64,000 nt of DNA from Endozoicomonas gorgoniicola (GTDB lineage Bacteria; Pseudomonadota; Gammaproteobacteria; Pseudomonadales; Endozoicomonadaceae): positions 5,356,001 to 5,420,000 of the forward strand of contig NZ_JAPFCC010000001.1 of the NCBI RefSeq assembly GCF_025562715.2, read 5' to 3'. The notes under the pieces are model-generated. The model ran no database searches and was not told the origin of the DNA. It worked only from the letters and a program-made list of their open reading frames with translations. Shown here piece after piece: positions 18,017-26,352 of this stretch. Numbering within the stretch: position 1 is the first letter of the stretch; every line of letters begins with the position of its first letter. A program made the translations under genes and the position numbers.

Positions 18017-18317
18017 TCGAATCCACGTAAAACCCCGTACTTTTAGTGCGGGGATGTAAGTGGGGCTTGCGTAGAGCAAGCCTATGCACTATTTTCTTCT
18101 TGTCTCTTTCAGACCTACCTCTGGGCTAGAGGAAAGTTAAGCCTGCGGAGTTCGTGTGAGACTTGGGGAACATGGGTTGGCTCGTCACCGTAAAAGTTCC
18201 CACTGTGGAACTTTTATGCGATAACCAAGCTGTTCCCTGAGCAACGAACTGTGAAACAGGAACCTGTTAGGTGACTAACAGGAATCCCCGTCCTTCAGGG
18301 CGGGGAGGATGTCAAGA
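18017..18317 (+). mobile_element. 301-bp non-autonomous IS200/IS605-type element without tnpB
   Basis: Both ends match the 1330-bp tnpB element at 37131-38460: TCGAA after a TTTA target at the left, the hairpin CCCCGTAC/GTGCGGGG, and at the right about 80 similar bases ending in hairpin CCCCGTCC/GGGCGGGG and GTCAAGA. The inside has no ORF but has stems: GCTTGC/GCAAGC near 18066-18082 and AAAAGTTCC/GGAACTTTT near 18191-18213. It could be mobilised in trans by a Y1 transposase. Because guide RNAs of TnpB come from the right end, it may encode an orphan guide-RNA-like transcript; that is inference. Confidence 0.75.
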
Positions 18318-18355
18318 GTCTTCAGCCAGATGCAAATGAAGCCTGTTTTTGTCAT
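18318..18355 (-). pseudogene. 5' remnant of a second chaN copy
   Basis: From the ATG at 18353-18355 the minus strand begins with codons for MTKTGFI, the same start as chaN at 15580 apart from a six-base deletion. Similarity ends within about 25 bases, next to the right end of the 301-bp element. Upstream DNA (18356-18396) also matches the chaN upstream region. It is what remains of the chaN copy next to intact hmuV. Confidence 0.7.
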
Positions 18356-18396
18356 GGCACGATCCTTTGAACGGGTCCCGGATCGTGCTTTGCCTG

Positions 18397-19170
18397 TCAG
18401 TGGGTAATGACTAAAGGGCAGTGATGTTCCGGATGATCCGACACAGAGACATGAATGTTGAATACAGAGTAGACTATTTCCGGTGTCAAAACGTTCCATG
18501 GATTGCCCTGTGCAGCCACCTGACCCTTTTGCAGAATCACCAGCTGATCAGAATAGCGGGCAGCCAGATTCAGGTCATGCAGAATAACCAGCACGCCCAT
18601 GCCCTGCTCATCAGCCTGTTGTCTGGCGATTTGCAGAGTCAGTTGCTGGTGGGCCGGATCAAGGGCTGATGTGGGTTCATCCAGCAGCAGAAAGCGATCA
18701 CCTTTGTCACTCTTGTCCCAGATCTGCGCCAGAACCCTGGCCATGTGTACTCGCTGGCGCTCTCCACCCGACAGGGTAGTGTACTGTCGCTGGCTCAAAT
18801 GACAGGCATCGACCTTGCCCAGAGCCTGTTCGATAATCGACAGGTTCTCCTGACGGTTGCTGGAGCAGGGGGTTCGCCCCAGCATAACCACTTCCTGAAC
18901 GGTAAAAGGAAAACTCAGGGAAGACGACTGTGGTAGTACGCCCAGCATCAGGGCTTTTTGTCTGAGATCCCATTGTTCCCGTTGGTTAAGCAATACCTTT
19001 CCGGACGACAGCCGGCGTTCCCCGCAGGCGACTTTCATCAGGGTGCTTTTTCCCGCGCCATTCGGTCCGAGTACCGTCACTACCTGACCCGGCTCAACCC
19101 TGAGGCTGACATCATTCAACAATGTTTTACTGCCCACACTCACCGTGGCATTTTGAATGTCCAGAGACAT
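18397..19170 (-). CDS. hmuV: Heme ABC transporter ATP-binding protein
   Basis: HmuV powers heme import from periplasm to cytoplasm with HmuU and HmuT. The 257-residue product has Walker A GPNGAGKST, the Q loop near LPQSSSLSFPFTV, signature LSGGERQRV, Walker B FLLLDEPTSALD and switch histidine ILHDLNLAAR. Start ATG 19168-19170 overlaps the hmuU stop codon (ATGA), so it is preferred to the frame's earlier ATG. The 3' end and flank are duplicated at 15592-15777. Once likely followed by chaN in the same operon. Confidence 0.95.
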   Translation of the reverse strand: MSLDIQNATVSVGSKTLLNDVSLRVEPGQVVTVLGPNGAGKSTLMKVACGERRLSSGKVLLNQREQWDLRQKALMLGVLPQSSSLSFPFTVQEVVMLGRTPCSSNRQENLSIIEQALGKVDACHLSQRQYTTLSGGERQRVHMARVLAQIWDKSDKGDRFLLLDEPTSALDPAHQQLTLQIARQQADEQGMGVLVILHDLNLAARYSDQLVILQKGQVAAQGNPWNVLTPEIVYSVFNIHVSVSDHPEHHCPLVITH

Positions 19171-20216
19171 CAGGCAATCCTCTTGCGTTGCTGCCATAGC
19201 AGGGAAATAAAGAACGGTGCGCCCATCAACGCCGTAACAATACCAATGGGCAGTTCCGCCGGGCTGACGATAACACGGGCCACCATATCGGCCAGCAGCA
19301 GCAGGGTTCCGCCGAGCATGGCGGACGCCGGGAGCAGAATCTTGTGATCCGGGCCAACCATCATCCGGATCAGGTGTGGCACTACGAGACCGACAAAGCC
19401 AATGATTCCGGCAACAGACACCGATACACCCACCACCAGGGCGGTTAACACAATCAGGGTCAGTTTGGCGCTCTGGACATTAATGCCCAGATGGCGAGCC
19501 TCTGACTCTCCCAGCAGCATGGCATTAAGGATTGAACCGTAGCGGCACAGCAGCAACACAACAGGCGCTAACAATGACAGACAGATCAGTACAGAGTTCC
19601 AGGTGGCTCCGGCAATGCTGCCCATCTGCCAGAAGGTGAGGTTCCTGAGCGTGGAGTCGTCAGAAATATACGTCAGAATCCCAAGGCCTGCACCCGCCAG
19701 GGCGGTAATGGCAACACCTGCCAGCAGCATGGTAGCCACTGACGTGCCGTTGCTCGTTGTTCCCATCTTATAGACAACGAATGTTGTTAAACAGCTGCCA
19801 GCAAAAGCCAGCAGTGACACGCTGTAGTTTTGGATTAAGACAGGAAAATCACTCAGCAATACGCCACCGAGAACAATCGCGATGGCTGCCCCCAGTGCCG
19901 CACCACTGGCAACACCGATGATACTGGGGTCAGCCAGCGGGTTTCGGAACAACCCCTGCATGGCGGCACCACCAATAGCCAGTGAGCTTCCAACCAGCAC
20001 ACCCAGCAGGGTTCTCGGCAGACGAATGGATTCGACAATTAAACGTGTATGTTCAGGGATATCGCTGTGGATTAATCCCAGGCGTTCCAGCAGCAAGCTG
20101 ATGATGTCTCCGGAAGGAATGGAAATCGGTCCGGTTCCTACAGAGAAAATCATGGTTAATGGCAGAAGAATGCCCAGGCCGACCAGCAGTGTGGTCGACT
20201 TACGACTTCGGTTCAT
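19170..20216 (-). CDS. hmuU: Heme ABC transporter permease (FecCD family)
   Basis: The 348-residue inner-membrane permease has the FecCD/BtuC pattern of about ten membrane segments. Visible landmarks are RLPRTLLGVLVGSSLAIGGAAMQGLFRNPLADPSIIGVASGAALGA split across two helices, SVAGIIGFVGLVVPHLIRMMVGPDH (coupling-helix region) and the C-terminal ELPIGIVTALMGAPFFISLL. Length is normal. It lies between hmuT (39 bases upstream) and hmuV (one-base overlap at ATGA), all in one direction. Confidence 0.95.
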   Translation of the reverse strand: MNRSRKSTTLLVGLGILLPLTMIFSVGTGPISIPSGDIISLLLERLGLIHSDIPEHTRLIVESIRLPRTLLGVLVGSSLAIGGAAMQGLFRNPLADPSIIGVASGAALGAAIAIVLGGVLLSDFPVLIQNYSVSLLAFAGSCLTTFVVYKMGTTSNGTSVATMLLAGVAITALAGAGLGILTYISDDSTLRNLTFWQMGSIAGATWNSVLICLSLLAPVVLLLCRYGSILNAMLLGESEARHLGINVQSAKLTLIVLTALVVGVSVSVAGIIGFVGLVVPHLIRMMVGPDHKILLPASAMLGGTLLLLADMVARVIVSPAELPIGIVTALMGAPFFISLLWQQRKRIA

Positions 20217-20255
20217 TATTGAGTTCCAGGGAGACTGTTCTGACTATGTCCGGTT

Positions 20256-21113
20256 TCAGGATTTAGCGGGGAAAAAGGCTTTTGCCAGTTCTACAGCCAG
20301 CTCACCGGTTCGGGGACCAAGCCCTCCCAGTAGCATGTTCGGCTCAATGGCAATCATGCGTCCGCTTTTACCAGCCGGAGTCTGTTGTAAAACAGGCTGC
20401 ATGTCGATCAGTTGTTGCGGGGTTGTACCTTTGCCCTGATCTGAATAAAGCACAACATCCGGTGCCAGCTGCAGCAGCGCTTCGTTGGACAGAGGCTTAT
20501 AGCTGGCAAACTGACTGGCTGTCGGGTTAATGCCGCCTGCCAGTTCGATCAGGGAGTTAGCGGCTGTATTGTTACCCGCTACGTAAGGGGTGCGCCCGCC
20601 CATGGCCAGCATAAACAATACGGTTGGCTTTTTTTGTTCACCAGCAATGTTTCTGGCTTCGGCAAACGAGTCTGAGACAGACTGCCAGAGTTGTTTACCT
20701 TCCTGCTCCTTATCCAGGATTTTTGCCAGGGACAGAATACGGTGCTGAATACTTTCGGCATCGCTCTTCAGAGGCAGGGTGGCGATATTCACACCGGCAC
20801 TTTTTAACTGCTCCATGGTCGTGGGTGGCCCCATATCCTCAGTGCCAATCAGGATCGAAGGTTGCATGGCAAGAATACCTTCGGCCGAGAGCTGTTTGAG
20901 ATACCCAAGCCGTGGCAGGCTCTTGACGTCTTCCGGATAAGCGCTGATGGAATCAACAGCAACAATCTGGTCGCCTGCCCCAAGGGCGTAAATGATTTCG
21001 GTAACGCCGCTGCCGGCTGAGATAATCCGTGGCGTGGAAATCTCTTTTGCCTGAGCCGCCATGGCAAACAGGGTGGCGATGATAATCGTTGATAGTCGTT
21101 TAAAAGCCTTCAC
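20256..21113 (-). CDS. hmuT: Heme-binding periplasmic protein
   Basis: The 285-residue product has a Sec signal (LSTIIIATLFAMAAQA) and the TroA/BtuF-type fold of metal-chelate binding proteins: RIISAGSGVTEIIYALGAGDQIVAVD, then YPEDVKSLPRLGYLKQLSAEGILAMQPSILIG in three pieces. The Tyr in GYLKQLSAEG is at the position used as heme ligand in HmuT/PhuT relatives. It delivers heme to HmuUV. Stop is two bases before the exbD stretch boundary; the genes exbB, exbD, hmuT, hmuU, hmuV form one transcription unit. Confidence 0.93.
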   Translation of the reverse strand: MKAFKRLSTIIIATLFAMAAQAKEISTPRIISAGSGVTEIIYALGAGDQIVAVDSISAYPEDVKSLPRLGYLKQLSAEGILAMQPSILIGTEDMGPPTTMEQLKSAGVNIATLPLKSDAESIQHRILSLAKILDKEQEGKQLWQSVSDSFAEARNIAGEQKKPTVLFMLAMGGRTPYVAGNNTAANSLIELAGGINPTASQFASYKPLSNEALLQLAPDVVLYSDQGKGTTPQQLIDMQPVLQQTPAGKSGRMIAIEPNMLLGGLGPRTGELAVELAKAFFPAKS

Positions 21114-21115
21114 AA

Positions 21116-21538
21116 TCAGGCGTCCTCCATTAATACCTGTGCTGCAGTGATATCGTGTTCACTGAGAAACATCATCAGTTTGACCAGATTCCCCAGTGGT
21201 GCCTCTTCGTCACCTGCTACCAGAACCGTGGTGTCCGGTTCGGCTTTTACTTCACTCAACAGAGCGGCGGTAAAGGCTTCAAAGCTGTCGTAACGTTCTT
21301 CAGAAACGGCCCAGGGTTTACCTTCTGAAAGAATACTGACGGTTAAGGTTTTCGGTTCATGGGTCACTTCGGCCTGTTCCCGGCTGGCTTCCGGCAGATT
21401 CACCGGCAGGCTCAGGGTTTGAGCGTTCGCCGTAAAGAGCAGAAAAACCATCACGATAAAGACCACATCCAGCAACGGGGTCAGGTCAGCCGCCGGGAAA
21501 GAGGCATTGGTTTCTTCATCGTTGTTAATGCGAATCAT
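21116..21538 (-). CDS. exbD: Biopolymer transport protein ExbD
   Basis: ExbD with ExbB uses the proton gradient to energise TonB. The 140-residue product has one N-terminal membrane helix with the essential aspartate (AADLTPLLDVVFIVMVFLL) and a periplasmic domain (TVLVAGDEEAPLGNLVKLM). The ATG 21536-21538 overlaps the exbB stop as ATGA; the earlier in-frame start is inside exbB and is rejected. Dedicated to the heme locus by position (ExbD2 type). Confidence 0.92.
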   Translation of the reverse strand: MIRINNDEETNASFPAADLTPLLDVVFIVMVFLLFTANAQTLSLPVNLPEASREQAEVTHEPKTLTVSILSEGKPWAVSEERYDSFEAFTAALLSEVKAEPDTTVLVAGDEEAPLGNLVKLMMFLSEHDITAAQVLMEDA

Positions 21539-22221
21539 GCTGCGACTGCCTTGAGGCAAGCGCTGCCTTCTGATTCATCGGCCAGACCGTATTCATCCAT
21601 CTTCAGACCCTCCAGCAACAGGTTGGCATGGTTCATGGCAAACTCCAGGCGCGACATGTAGTGGTTCGCCCAAACGCCGAGACCATGTGCGGCTGCCAGA
21701 GAAGGAATGGCAACAATCAGACCAAAGGCGGTGGTGAACATGGCTACCCACAGACCATCAGCAAGAATATCCGGGGTCACTGGCCCTTGCACGGCTGCGA
21801 TATTACGGAACATATCAATCAGGCCCATCACGGTACCCAGCAGGCCCAGCATGGGCGCCAGAATACCAATCAGCATCAGGGGCTTGAGCCAGGAGTGCAG
21901 GGTGTGTTTCTGCTTGAGCAGCCACAGGCCGGCTACTTCTTCACGCATGGTTTTGCTGGCACCGCTGTGGCTCAGTAAAACAGCAATACCCTGTCGTATG
22001 CCTTTACCCGTGCGGAGGTTTTTGCACACGCTGTCTTTTGTGTTACGGCAGCTGGCGCAACCTCGTACTTCATCAAACAGAGTGTGCATACCCTTGCGGC
22101 CCAGAGACGGCAGCATCGCGTAGGTAATAAGCCGTTCAAGAATCAGGGCAAAGCTTAGACAGGACGCAACAGCCAGCGGCCACCCCATCATTCCCATTGA
22201 AGCAATCTGTTCGGCGATCAT
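21535..22221 (-). CDS. exbB: Biopolymer transport protein ExbB (MotA/TolQ/ExbB family)
   Basis: The 228-residue inner-membrane protein has three membrane helices in the MotA/TolQ/ExbB pattern: MGMMGWPLAVASCLSFALIL, MLIGILAPMLGLLGTVMGLI and AMFTTAFGLIVAIPSLAAAH. A cytoplasmic stretch with four cysteines (CASCRNTKDSVC plus one more) is notable and not typical of TolQ. It lies 14 bases after tonB and overlaps exbD by four bases. Confidence 0.93.
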   Translation of the reverse strand: MIAEQIASMGMMGWPLAVASCLSFALILERLITYAMLPSLGRKGMHTLFDEVRGCASCRNTKDSVCKNLRTGKGIRQGIAVLLSHSGASKTMREEVAGLWLLKQKHTLHSWLKPLMLIGILAPMLGLLGTVMGLIDMFRNIAAVQGPVTPDILADGLWVAMFTTAFGLIVAIPSLAAAHGLGVWANHYMSRLEFAMNHANLLLEGLKMDEYGLADESEGSACLKAVAA

Positions 22222-22235
22222 GCGTATCTACCTGT

Positions 22236-22964
22236 TTAATTCAGCTGAAAAGCCACGGGCACATGCACCAGTGACTGAACAAAATGGTTATTACGTTTCT
22301 GGGGTTTGAACTCCCAGTTTTCTACGGCGGCAACAGCCGACCTGTCGAGGGCATCGAAACCGGAAGACTCTATGACCGAAATGGTTAATGCCGTCCCGTT
22401 TTCGTCAACGGTAACTTCCAGCATGACAACACCCTGCTGGTTGCGACGCTGTGCCGAGCGAGGGTAGCGGGGCCGGGTCCAGTTGACGATTTCCGGTTCA
22501 CTGACAAAGACCGGTTCATCGCTCAGGCCTTCGACCCTGGTTTCTTCAAGGGCACTTGCCAGCACCTGTTCCATCACCGGTTCGGGAACCTCTTCCTCGA
22601 CGATCTCTTCTTCGGATTCTGGCTCTTCCTGAACACTCTCCTGAACAATCTTTTGAACACTCTCTTGAATACTCTCTTGAATAAGAGGATCAGGAATGAT
22701 CACCGCATCTTTTTTCGGTTCGGGGGGTTCAGGCTTCGGTTCGGGAGGCGGCTCTGCTTTTTTGGGTTTCGGCTTGGGTTTGGGGTCCGGCTGAGGCTCT
22801 GCCTCAGACAGCGTCGCCGTTGTAAATGTCATGCTGATCGGCGCTTTGAAACTGCCCGTGTTGATGGTGTGCTGCTCCTCTTCCACCTTATAGATGAGCT
22901 GATACGCCACTGCGGCATGAGCGGCAATGGAAGCAAGCAATGTGAAAATCAGTTTCCTAGGCAT
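22236..22964 (-). CDS. tonB: TonB energy-transducing protein
   Basis: TonB spans the periplasm to drive TonB-dependent heme receptors. The product has an N-terminal anchor (LIFTLLASIAAHAAVAYQL), a Pro/Lys and Pro/Glu-rich spacer (KPKPKPKK then PPEPKPEPPEPKK) followed by Glu-rich and repeated QES-V segments, and a C-terminal TonB domain (RYPRSAQRRNQQGVVMLEVTVDENG in pieces, ending VENWEFKPQKRN). The first ATG, 22962-22964, gives 242 residues. A TTG at 23033 would add 23 residues; neither has a convincing ribosome site. First gene of the exb-hmu unit. No receptor gene is in the window. Confidence 0.9.
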   Translation of the reverse strand: MPRKLIFTLLASIAAHAAVAYQLIYKVEEEQHTINTGSFKAPISMTFTTATLSEAEPQPDPKPKPKPKKAEPPPEPKPEPPEPKKDAVIIPDPLIQESIQESVQKIVQESVQEEPESEEEIVEEEVPEPVMEQVLASALEETRVEGLSDEPVFVSEPEIVNWTRPRYPRSAQRRNQQGVVMLEVTVDENGTALTISVIESSGFDALDRSAVAAVENWEFKPQKRNNHFVQSLVHVPVAFQLN

Positions 22965-23389
22965 ATTGTTGTCATAGCGACGAGGGTTTCCAGAAATCGG
23001 GACAAGAGTACTTGATGTTTGAGAGTTCTTCAATTATCTAAATAGGAATGATTTGCGTTTGATATTGCATTTACGTAATATCCACAACGAAATAATCTCT
23101 ATGGAAACAGTCTCTGCAGAAACAGTCTCCACGCTTTCGGGCTTCTTTATGGGAAGTCCGTTTTTTTTCGGGAGTAGTAACAAAAATCAGTTACCGCATT
23201 TCAGGTTTCGCCAAACCGAAAAGTCATAGGTACAAATCAAATGGTAATGATTTGTATTTAAAAGTGTATTTTCATACCATCGTACCTGTTTAATCGTAGT
23301 GAGCTGGCCTTACCATCATTTCTTAATAACCAGAAGACGCACCTGCGCTTTCTGGCGTTTCTGAAGATTTATACGGACTTGTATATAAC
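22965..23389. promoter_or_regulatory. Divergent tonB / hutW promoter region with two iron-box-like motifs
   Basis: 425 AT-rich bases. GGAATGATTTGCGTTT (23045-23060, near tonB) and GGTAATGATTTGTATTT (23243-23259, near hutW) share a core that partly fits the Fur consensus GATAATGATAATCATTATC. Each flanks one of the divergent heme operons, so Fur control of both is inferred. The match is partial and untested. Confidence 0.5.
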
Positions 23390-24937
23390 ATGACCAAACC
23401 AGTTGTTCTGACGGAAGCCATGACAGGCCGTTCAGTGCCTGATCCTCTGCGCCATGCGTTCGATCTGAAAACTTCTGCCCACAGCCGTGGTGCTGGTACA
23501 CCTCTGCCGCCCATGATGTGGCAGGAAAGCTGGAACCAGCTGATGTCCAGGCCCTTTGGTGAAGGCAAGCGGGCTGCTTACTTCCATATTCCTTTCTGCC
23601 GTACAAAATGTTCTTACTGTGGTTTCTTCCAGAACACGACAAAAGAAGCCATGGTCGAAAAATACGTCGATTACCTGGTACGTGAAATCGAAATGACGGC
23701 CCAGCTGCCCAATGTGCAGAGCGCACCGATTCAGGCGGTTTACTTTGGTGGTGGTACACCGACTGATTTGAGCGCAGAACAGATTCGCCGTCTGGGTAAA
23801 GTGATTCGCGATAATCTGCCACTGTCAAACGACTGTGAAATGACATTTGAATCCCGCTTCAACGGGCTGACGGATGAAAAAATTGATGCCTGTGTCGAGG
23901 CGGGTTTTAACCGTTTTTCCCTGGGTGTGCAGACTTTCAACAGTGAAATCCGTCGTAAGATGAGCCGTATTGATACGGAAGAAGTCCTTAACGAACGCTT
24001 GCAGAAGCTGATGTCCACCGGTCAGATCGCAGTGGTGATTGACCTGATCTTTGGTCTGCCTTATCAGACCATGGACGACTGGCTGAAAGACCTGGACAAG
24101 CTGGTTGAAAGTGGCATTGATGGTGCCGACCTGTATCAGCTGATTCTGATGGGTAACACCCGCATGGCAGCCAGTATTGAAAAAGGCAGCATGCCGGAAC
24201 CGGCGAATACTGTTGAAAAAGCCGATATGTTCAAGGCCGGTATCGAACACCTGAATAAACACCACTACCGTCGTCTGAGTGTCAGCCACTGGGGACGTAC
24301 CAGCCGTGAACGCAACATCTACAACCATCTGTCCAAGTCCGGTTGCGATGTGATTCCTTTTGGCTCCGGCGCGGGCGGTAATATTGCCGGTCACAGCATG
24401 ATGCTGCATCGCAAACTGGATGATTATTTTGCCGCTATCGACAACGGTGATAAACCGGTGATGGGCGTGGTGGCTCCCAGTTCACTCTACAAAGCCTTTG
24501 GTGCTGCCGGAGCTGCTTTTGACTTCGGTTACCTGAACCTGAAAGAGATGGACAAAAGTGGTTTTGACTTCAGCACCCGTTGTGAACCGTTGTTTGAAGA
24601 GTGGGTAAGCAATGGTCTGGCAGAACGTTCCGGGCATTATGTGAACCTGACGCTGGCCGGGCAGTTCTGGGCCGTGAATCTGAATCAGGGTCTGCAGGCT
24701 TACATGCTGGAGCTGACCGAAGAGTTCGCTGAATCCGGTGGTTACATGGGGGGACATCACCAGTCAGGTGATGAGAAGACCAGCAGCGAGCTGGAAAAGC
24801 TGATGGCGAAAATGCCAAAGAGCATGCTGGACAAGATGCCTGAAGGTCATTCTTTAGGGAAAGAGGGCTTTACCGGCAAGGAAGACATTCCATCCGGCTG
24901 CCCGGTACACAAATTAATTAACTGGATTCGCAAATAA
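23390..24937 (+). CDS. hutW: Radical SAM heme methyltransferase (anaerobilin synthase), HutW/ChuW family
   Basis: HutW/ChuW opens the heme ring without oxygen using S-adenosylmethionine, releasing iron as anaerobilin forms. The 515-residue product has the radical SAM cluster CRTKCSYC in FHIPFCRTKCSYCGFF, the SAM-binding GGGTPTDLS and a HemN-like barrel (RFSLGVQTFNSEIRRKMSRID split). The C-terminal third (GHSLGKEGFTGKEDIPSGCP) carries another conserved-looking cysteine. It starts at ATG 23390 and is followed 17 bases later by hutX. It faces the import operon across the shared promoter. Confidence 0.93.
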   Translation: MTKPVVLTEAMTGRSVPDPLRHAFDLKTSAHSRGAGTPLPPMMWQESWNQLMSRPFGEGKRAAYFHIPFCRTKCSYCGFFQNTTKEAMVEKYVDYLVREIEMTAQLPNVQSAPIQAVYFGGGTPTDLSAEQIRRLGKVIRDNLPLSNDCEMTFESRFNGLTDEKIDACVEAGFNRFSLGVQTFNSEIRRKMSRIDTEEVLNERLQKLMSTGQIAVVIDLIFGLPYQTMDDWLKDLDKLVESGIDGADLYQLILMGNTRMAASIEKGSMPEPANTVEKADMFKAGIEHLNKHHYRRLSVSHWGRTSRERNIYNHLSKSGCDVIPFGSGAGGNIAGHSMMLHRKLDDYFAAIDNGDKPVMGVVAPSSLYKAFGAAGAAFDFGYLNLKEMDKSGFDFSTRCEPLFEEWVSNGLAERSGHYVNLTLAGQFWAVNLNQGLQAYMLELTEEFAESGGYMGGHHQSGDEKTSSELEKLMAKMPKSMLDKMPEGHSLGKEGFTGKEDIPSGCPVHKLINWIRK

Positions 24938-24954
24938 TTAAGGAATAAAAGTCA

Positions 24955-25452
24955 ATGTCTACGCAAGAAGCTGTACGTAAACTGATTGCCAAAACCCCGG
25001 AAAAACTGCCAGCAGAAATCGCTGCCGAGCTAAACATCACTGAACTGGAAGCTGTTTCCAACCTGCCGGAAGAGATGGTCACCCTGCTGGACGGTAGCCT
25101 GTTTGAAACCCTGACCGAAGAATTTCGCACCTGGGGTGAAGTGCTGACGGTGATTGATGTGGAAGGTCATATCTTTGAACTGGCGGGTGTATTCCCGAAA
25201 GGTGGCAAAAAATTCGGTTACTACAACATGAGCGACCGTGACACGCCGTTGAAAGGTCATCTGAAGCTGGACGGTTTCAGCAAAATTGCCCTGGTTTCCA
25301 AACCTTTTCATGGTGTCGATACAAAGTCGGTGCAATTTTTCAGTCATGCTGGTAAGGCCGTCTTCAAACTTTATATCCGTCGTAATAAAGACAAAAGCTT
25401 TGTTGCTGAACAACTGGAAAAGTTTGAAGCACTGAAAAAACTGGCGGCCTAG
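24955..25452 (+). CDS. hutX: Heme utilisation carrier protein HutX/ChuX
   Basis: HutX/ChuX proteins carry heme in the cytoplasm and hand it to heme-degrading enzymes. The 165-residue product has the family's size and signatures: LPAEIAAELNITELEAVSNLP at the start, VLTVIDVEGHIFELAGVFPKGGKKFGYYNM in pieces, and a C-terminal KSVQFFSHAGKAVFKLYIRRN. It lies 17 bases after hutW. The usual third gene hutZ (heme oxygenase-like) is absent; an SDR gene follows instead. A 22-base imperfect palindrome (TTGGCT...AGCCAA) just after the stop may be a weak terminator. Confidence 0.93.
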   Translation: MSTQEAVRKLIAKTPEKLPAEIAAELNITELEAVSNLPEEMVTLLDGSLFETLTEEFRTWGEVLTVIDVEGHIFELAGVFPKGGKKFGYYNMSDRDTPLKGHLKLDGFSKIALVSKPFHGVDTKSVQFFSHAGKAVFKLYIRRNKDKSFVAEQLEKFEALKKLAA

Positions 25453-25520
25453 TTGTTGGCTATTAGCTAACAGCCAAAAGCCAAAAGCCAAACAGACTAC
25501 AAAAGCAGCGGTGACAACAA

Positions 25521-26336
25521 GTGAGCAGTAAATCTCGTATAAGCATAGTGGGTTATGGTCGTGTTGGTCTGCCTCTGGCTAAAGCCCTGAAAGAAAAAGG
25601 GTACGACGTAACCGGTACGGTCACCGGTTCAGAAAAGCGTGACCAGCTGGTGGCTGAAGGTCTGGATACCCATATTCTCAGCTTTGATCCGCAACCTCAG
25701 GGCAACCTGGCGGCTGCCATGGAAGCGGATGTGCTGGTTATTACCATTCCACCTTCCATGCGTGCTCCTCAGGACTATCCGGCGATTCTTGAAAGCCTTG
25801 CTGATGCAGCGGCGAACAGTGGAATTAAAAAGGTGCTGTTTGTTGCCACTACCTCAGTTTATCCGCAAACCGGTGATGAGGTTCGTGAAGAAGACGCTAC
25901 CCATGAGGCCAGTCCGTTTCTTGGTTTTTCCTGGTTGCCTCTGGAAGAAACCTTTACGCAGCGTGACGAATTTACAACAACCGTTGTGCGTTTTTCCGGC
26001 CTGATGGGGGGTGGCATTAACCCGGGTATGTACTTTGCCGGGCGCGAACTGAAAGGCGCAAATGATCCTGTGAATATGATCCATATAGATGATTGCGTTG
26101 GCGTAATGGCTGCTATTATTGAACAGGATGTTTGGGGTGAGGCGTTTAATGCTTCAGCGGATAAACATCCCGTCAAACGCGACTTCTACACCAAAGCCTG
26201 TGAAAGCGCGGGACTGCCGGTACCGGTTTTCAGTGATGAACCTTCTCCCTACCGTATTGTCAACTGCGACAAACTGAAGCAGCGTCTTGGGTATGTGTTC
26301 AAACACTCCGATCCGCTGGCTGCTCTTGATGGCTAA
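25521..26336 (+). CDS. NAD(P)-dependent SDR/epimerase-type oxidoreductase (YeeZ-like)
   Basis: The 271-residue product begins with a Rossmann motif (SIVGYGRVGLPLAKALKEKGYDV) and continues like the atypical SDR family (VLVITIPPSMRAPQDYP; KVLFVATTSVYPQTGDEV with the Ser-Val-Tyr active-site pattern; VVRFSGLMGGGINPG; MIHIDDCVGVMAAI). GTG start at 25521. Substrate unknown; relatives act on nucleotide sugars or are uncharacterised. It lies 68 bases after hutX and 16 bases before the DUF454 gene, so it may be read from the heme operon, but a functional link to heme is not shown. Confidence 0.8.
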   Translation: MSSKSRISIVGYGRVGLPLAKALKEKGYDVTGTVTGSEKRDQLVAEGLDTHILSFDPQPQGNLAAAMEADVLVITIPPSMRAPQDYPAILESLADAAANSGIKKVLFVATTSVYPQTGDEVREEDATHEASPFLGFSWLPLEETFTQRDEFTTTVVRFSGLMGGGINPGMYFAGRELKGANDPVNMIHIDDCVGVMAAIIEQDVWGEAFNASADKHPVKRDFYTKACESAGLPVPVFSDEPSPYRIVNCDKLKQRLGYVFKHSDPLAALDG

Positions 26337-26352
26337 TGAGGCTGAATAGCTT

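Noticed and set aside
25455..25480. Strong terminator after hutX
   Set aside because: An imperfect palindrome is present but no T run follows, so it is only mentioned under hutX.
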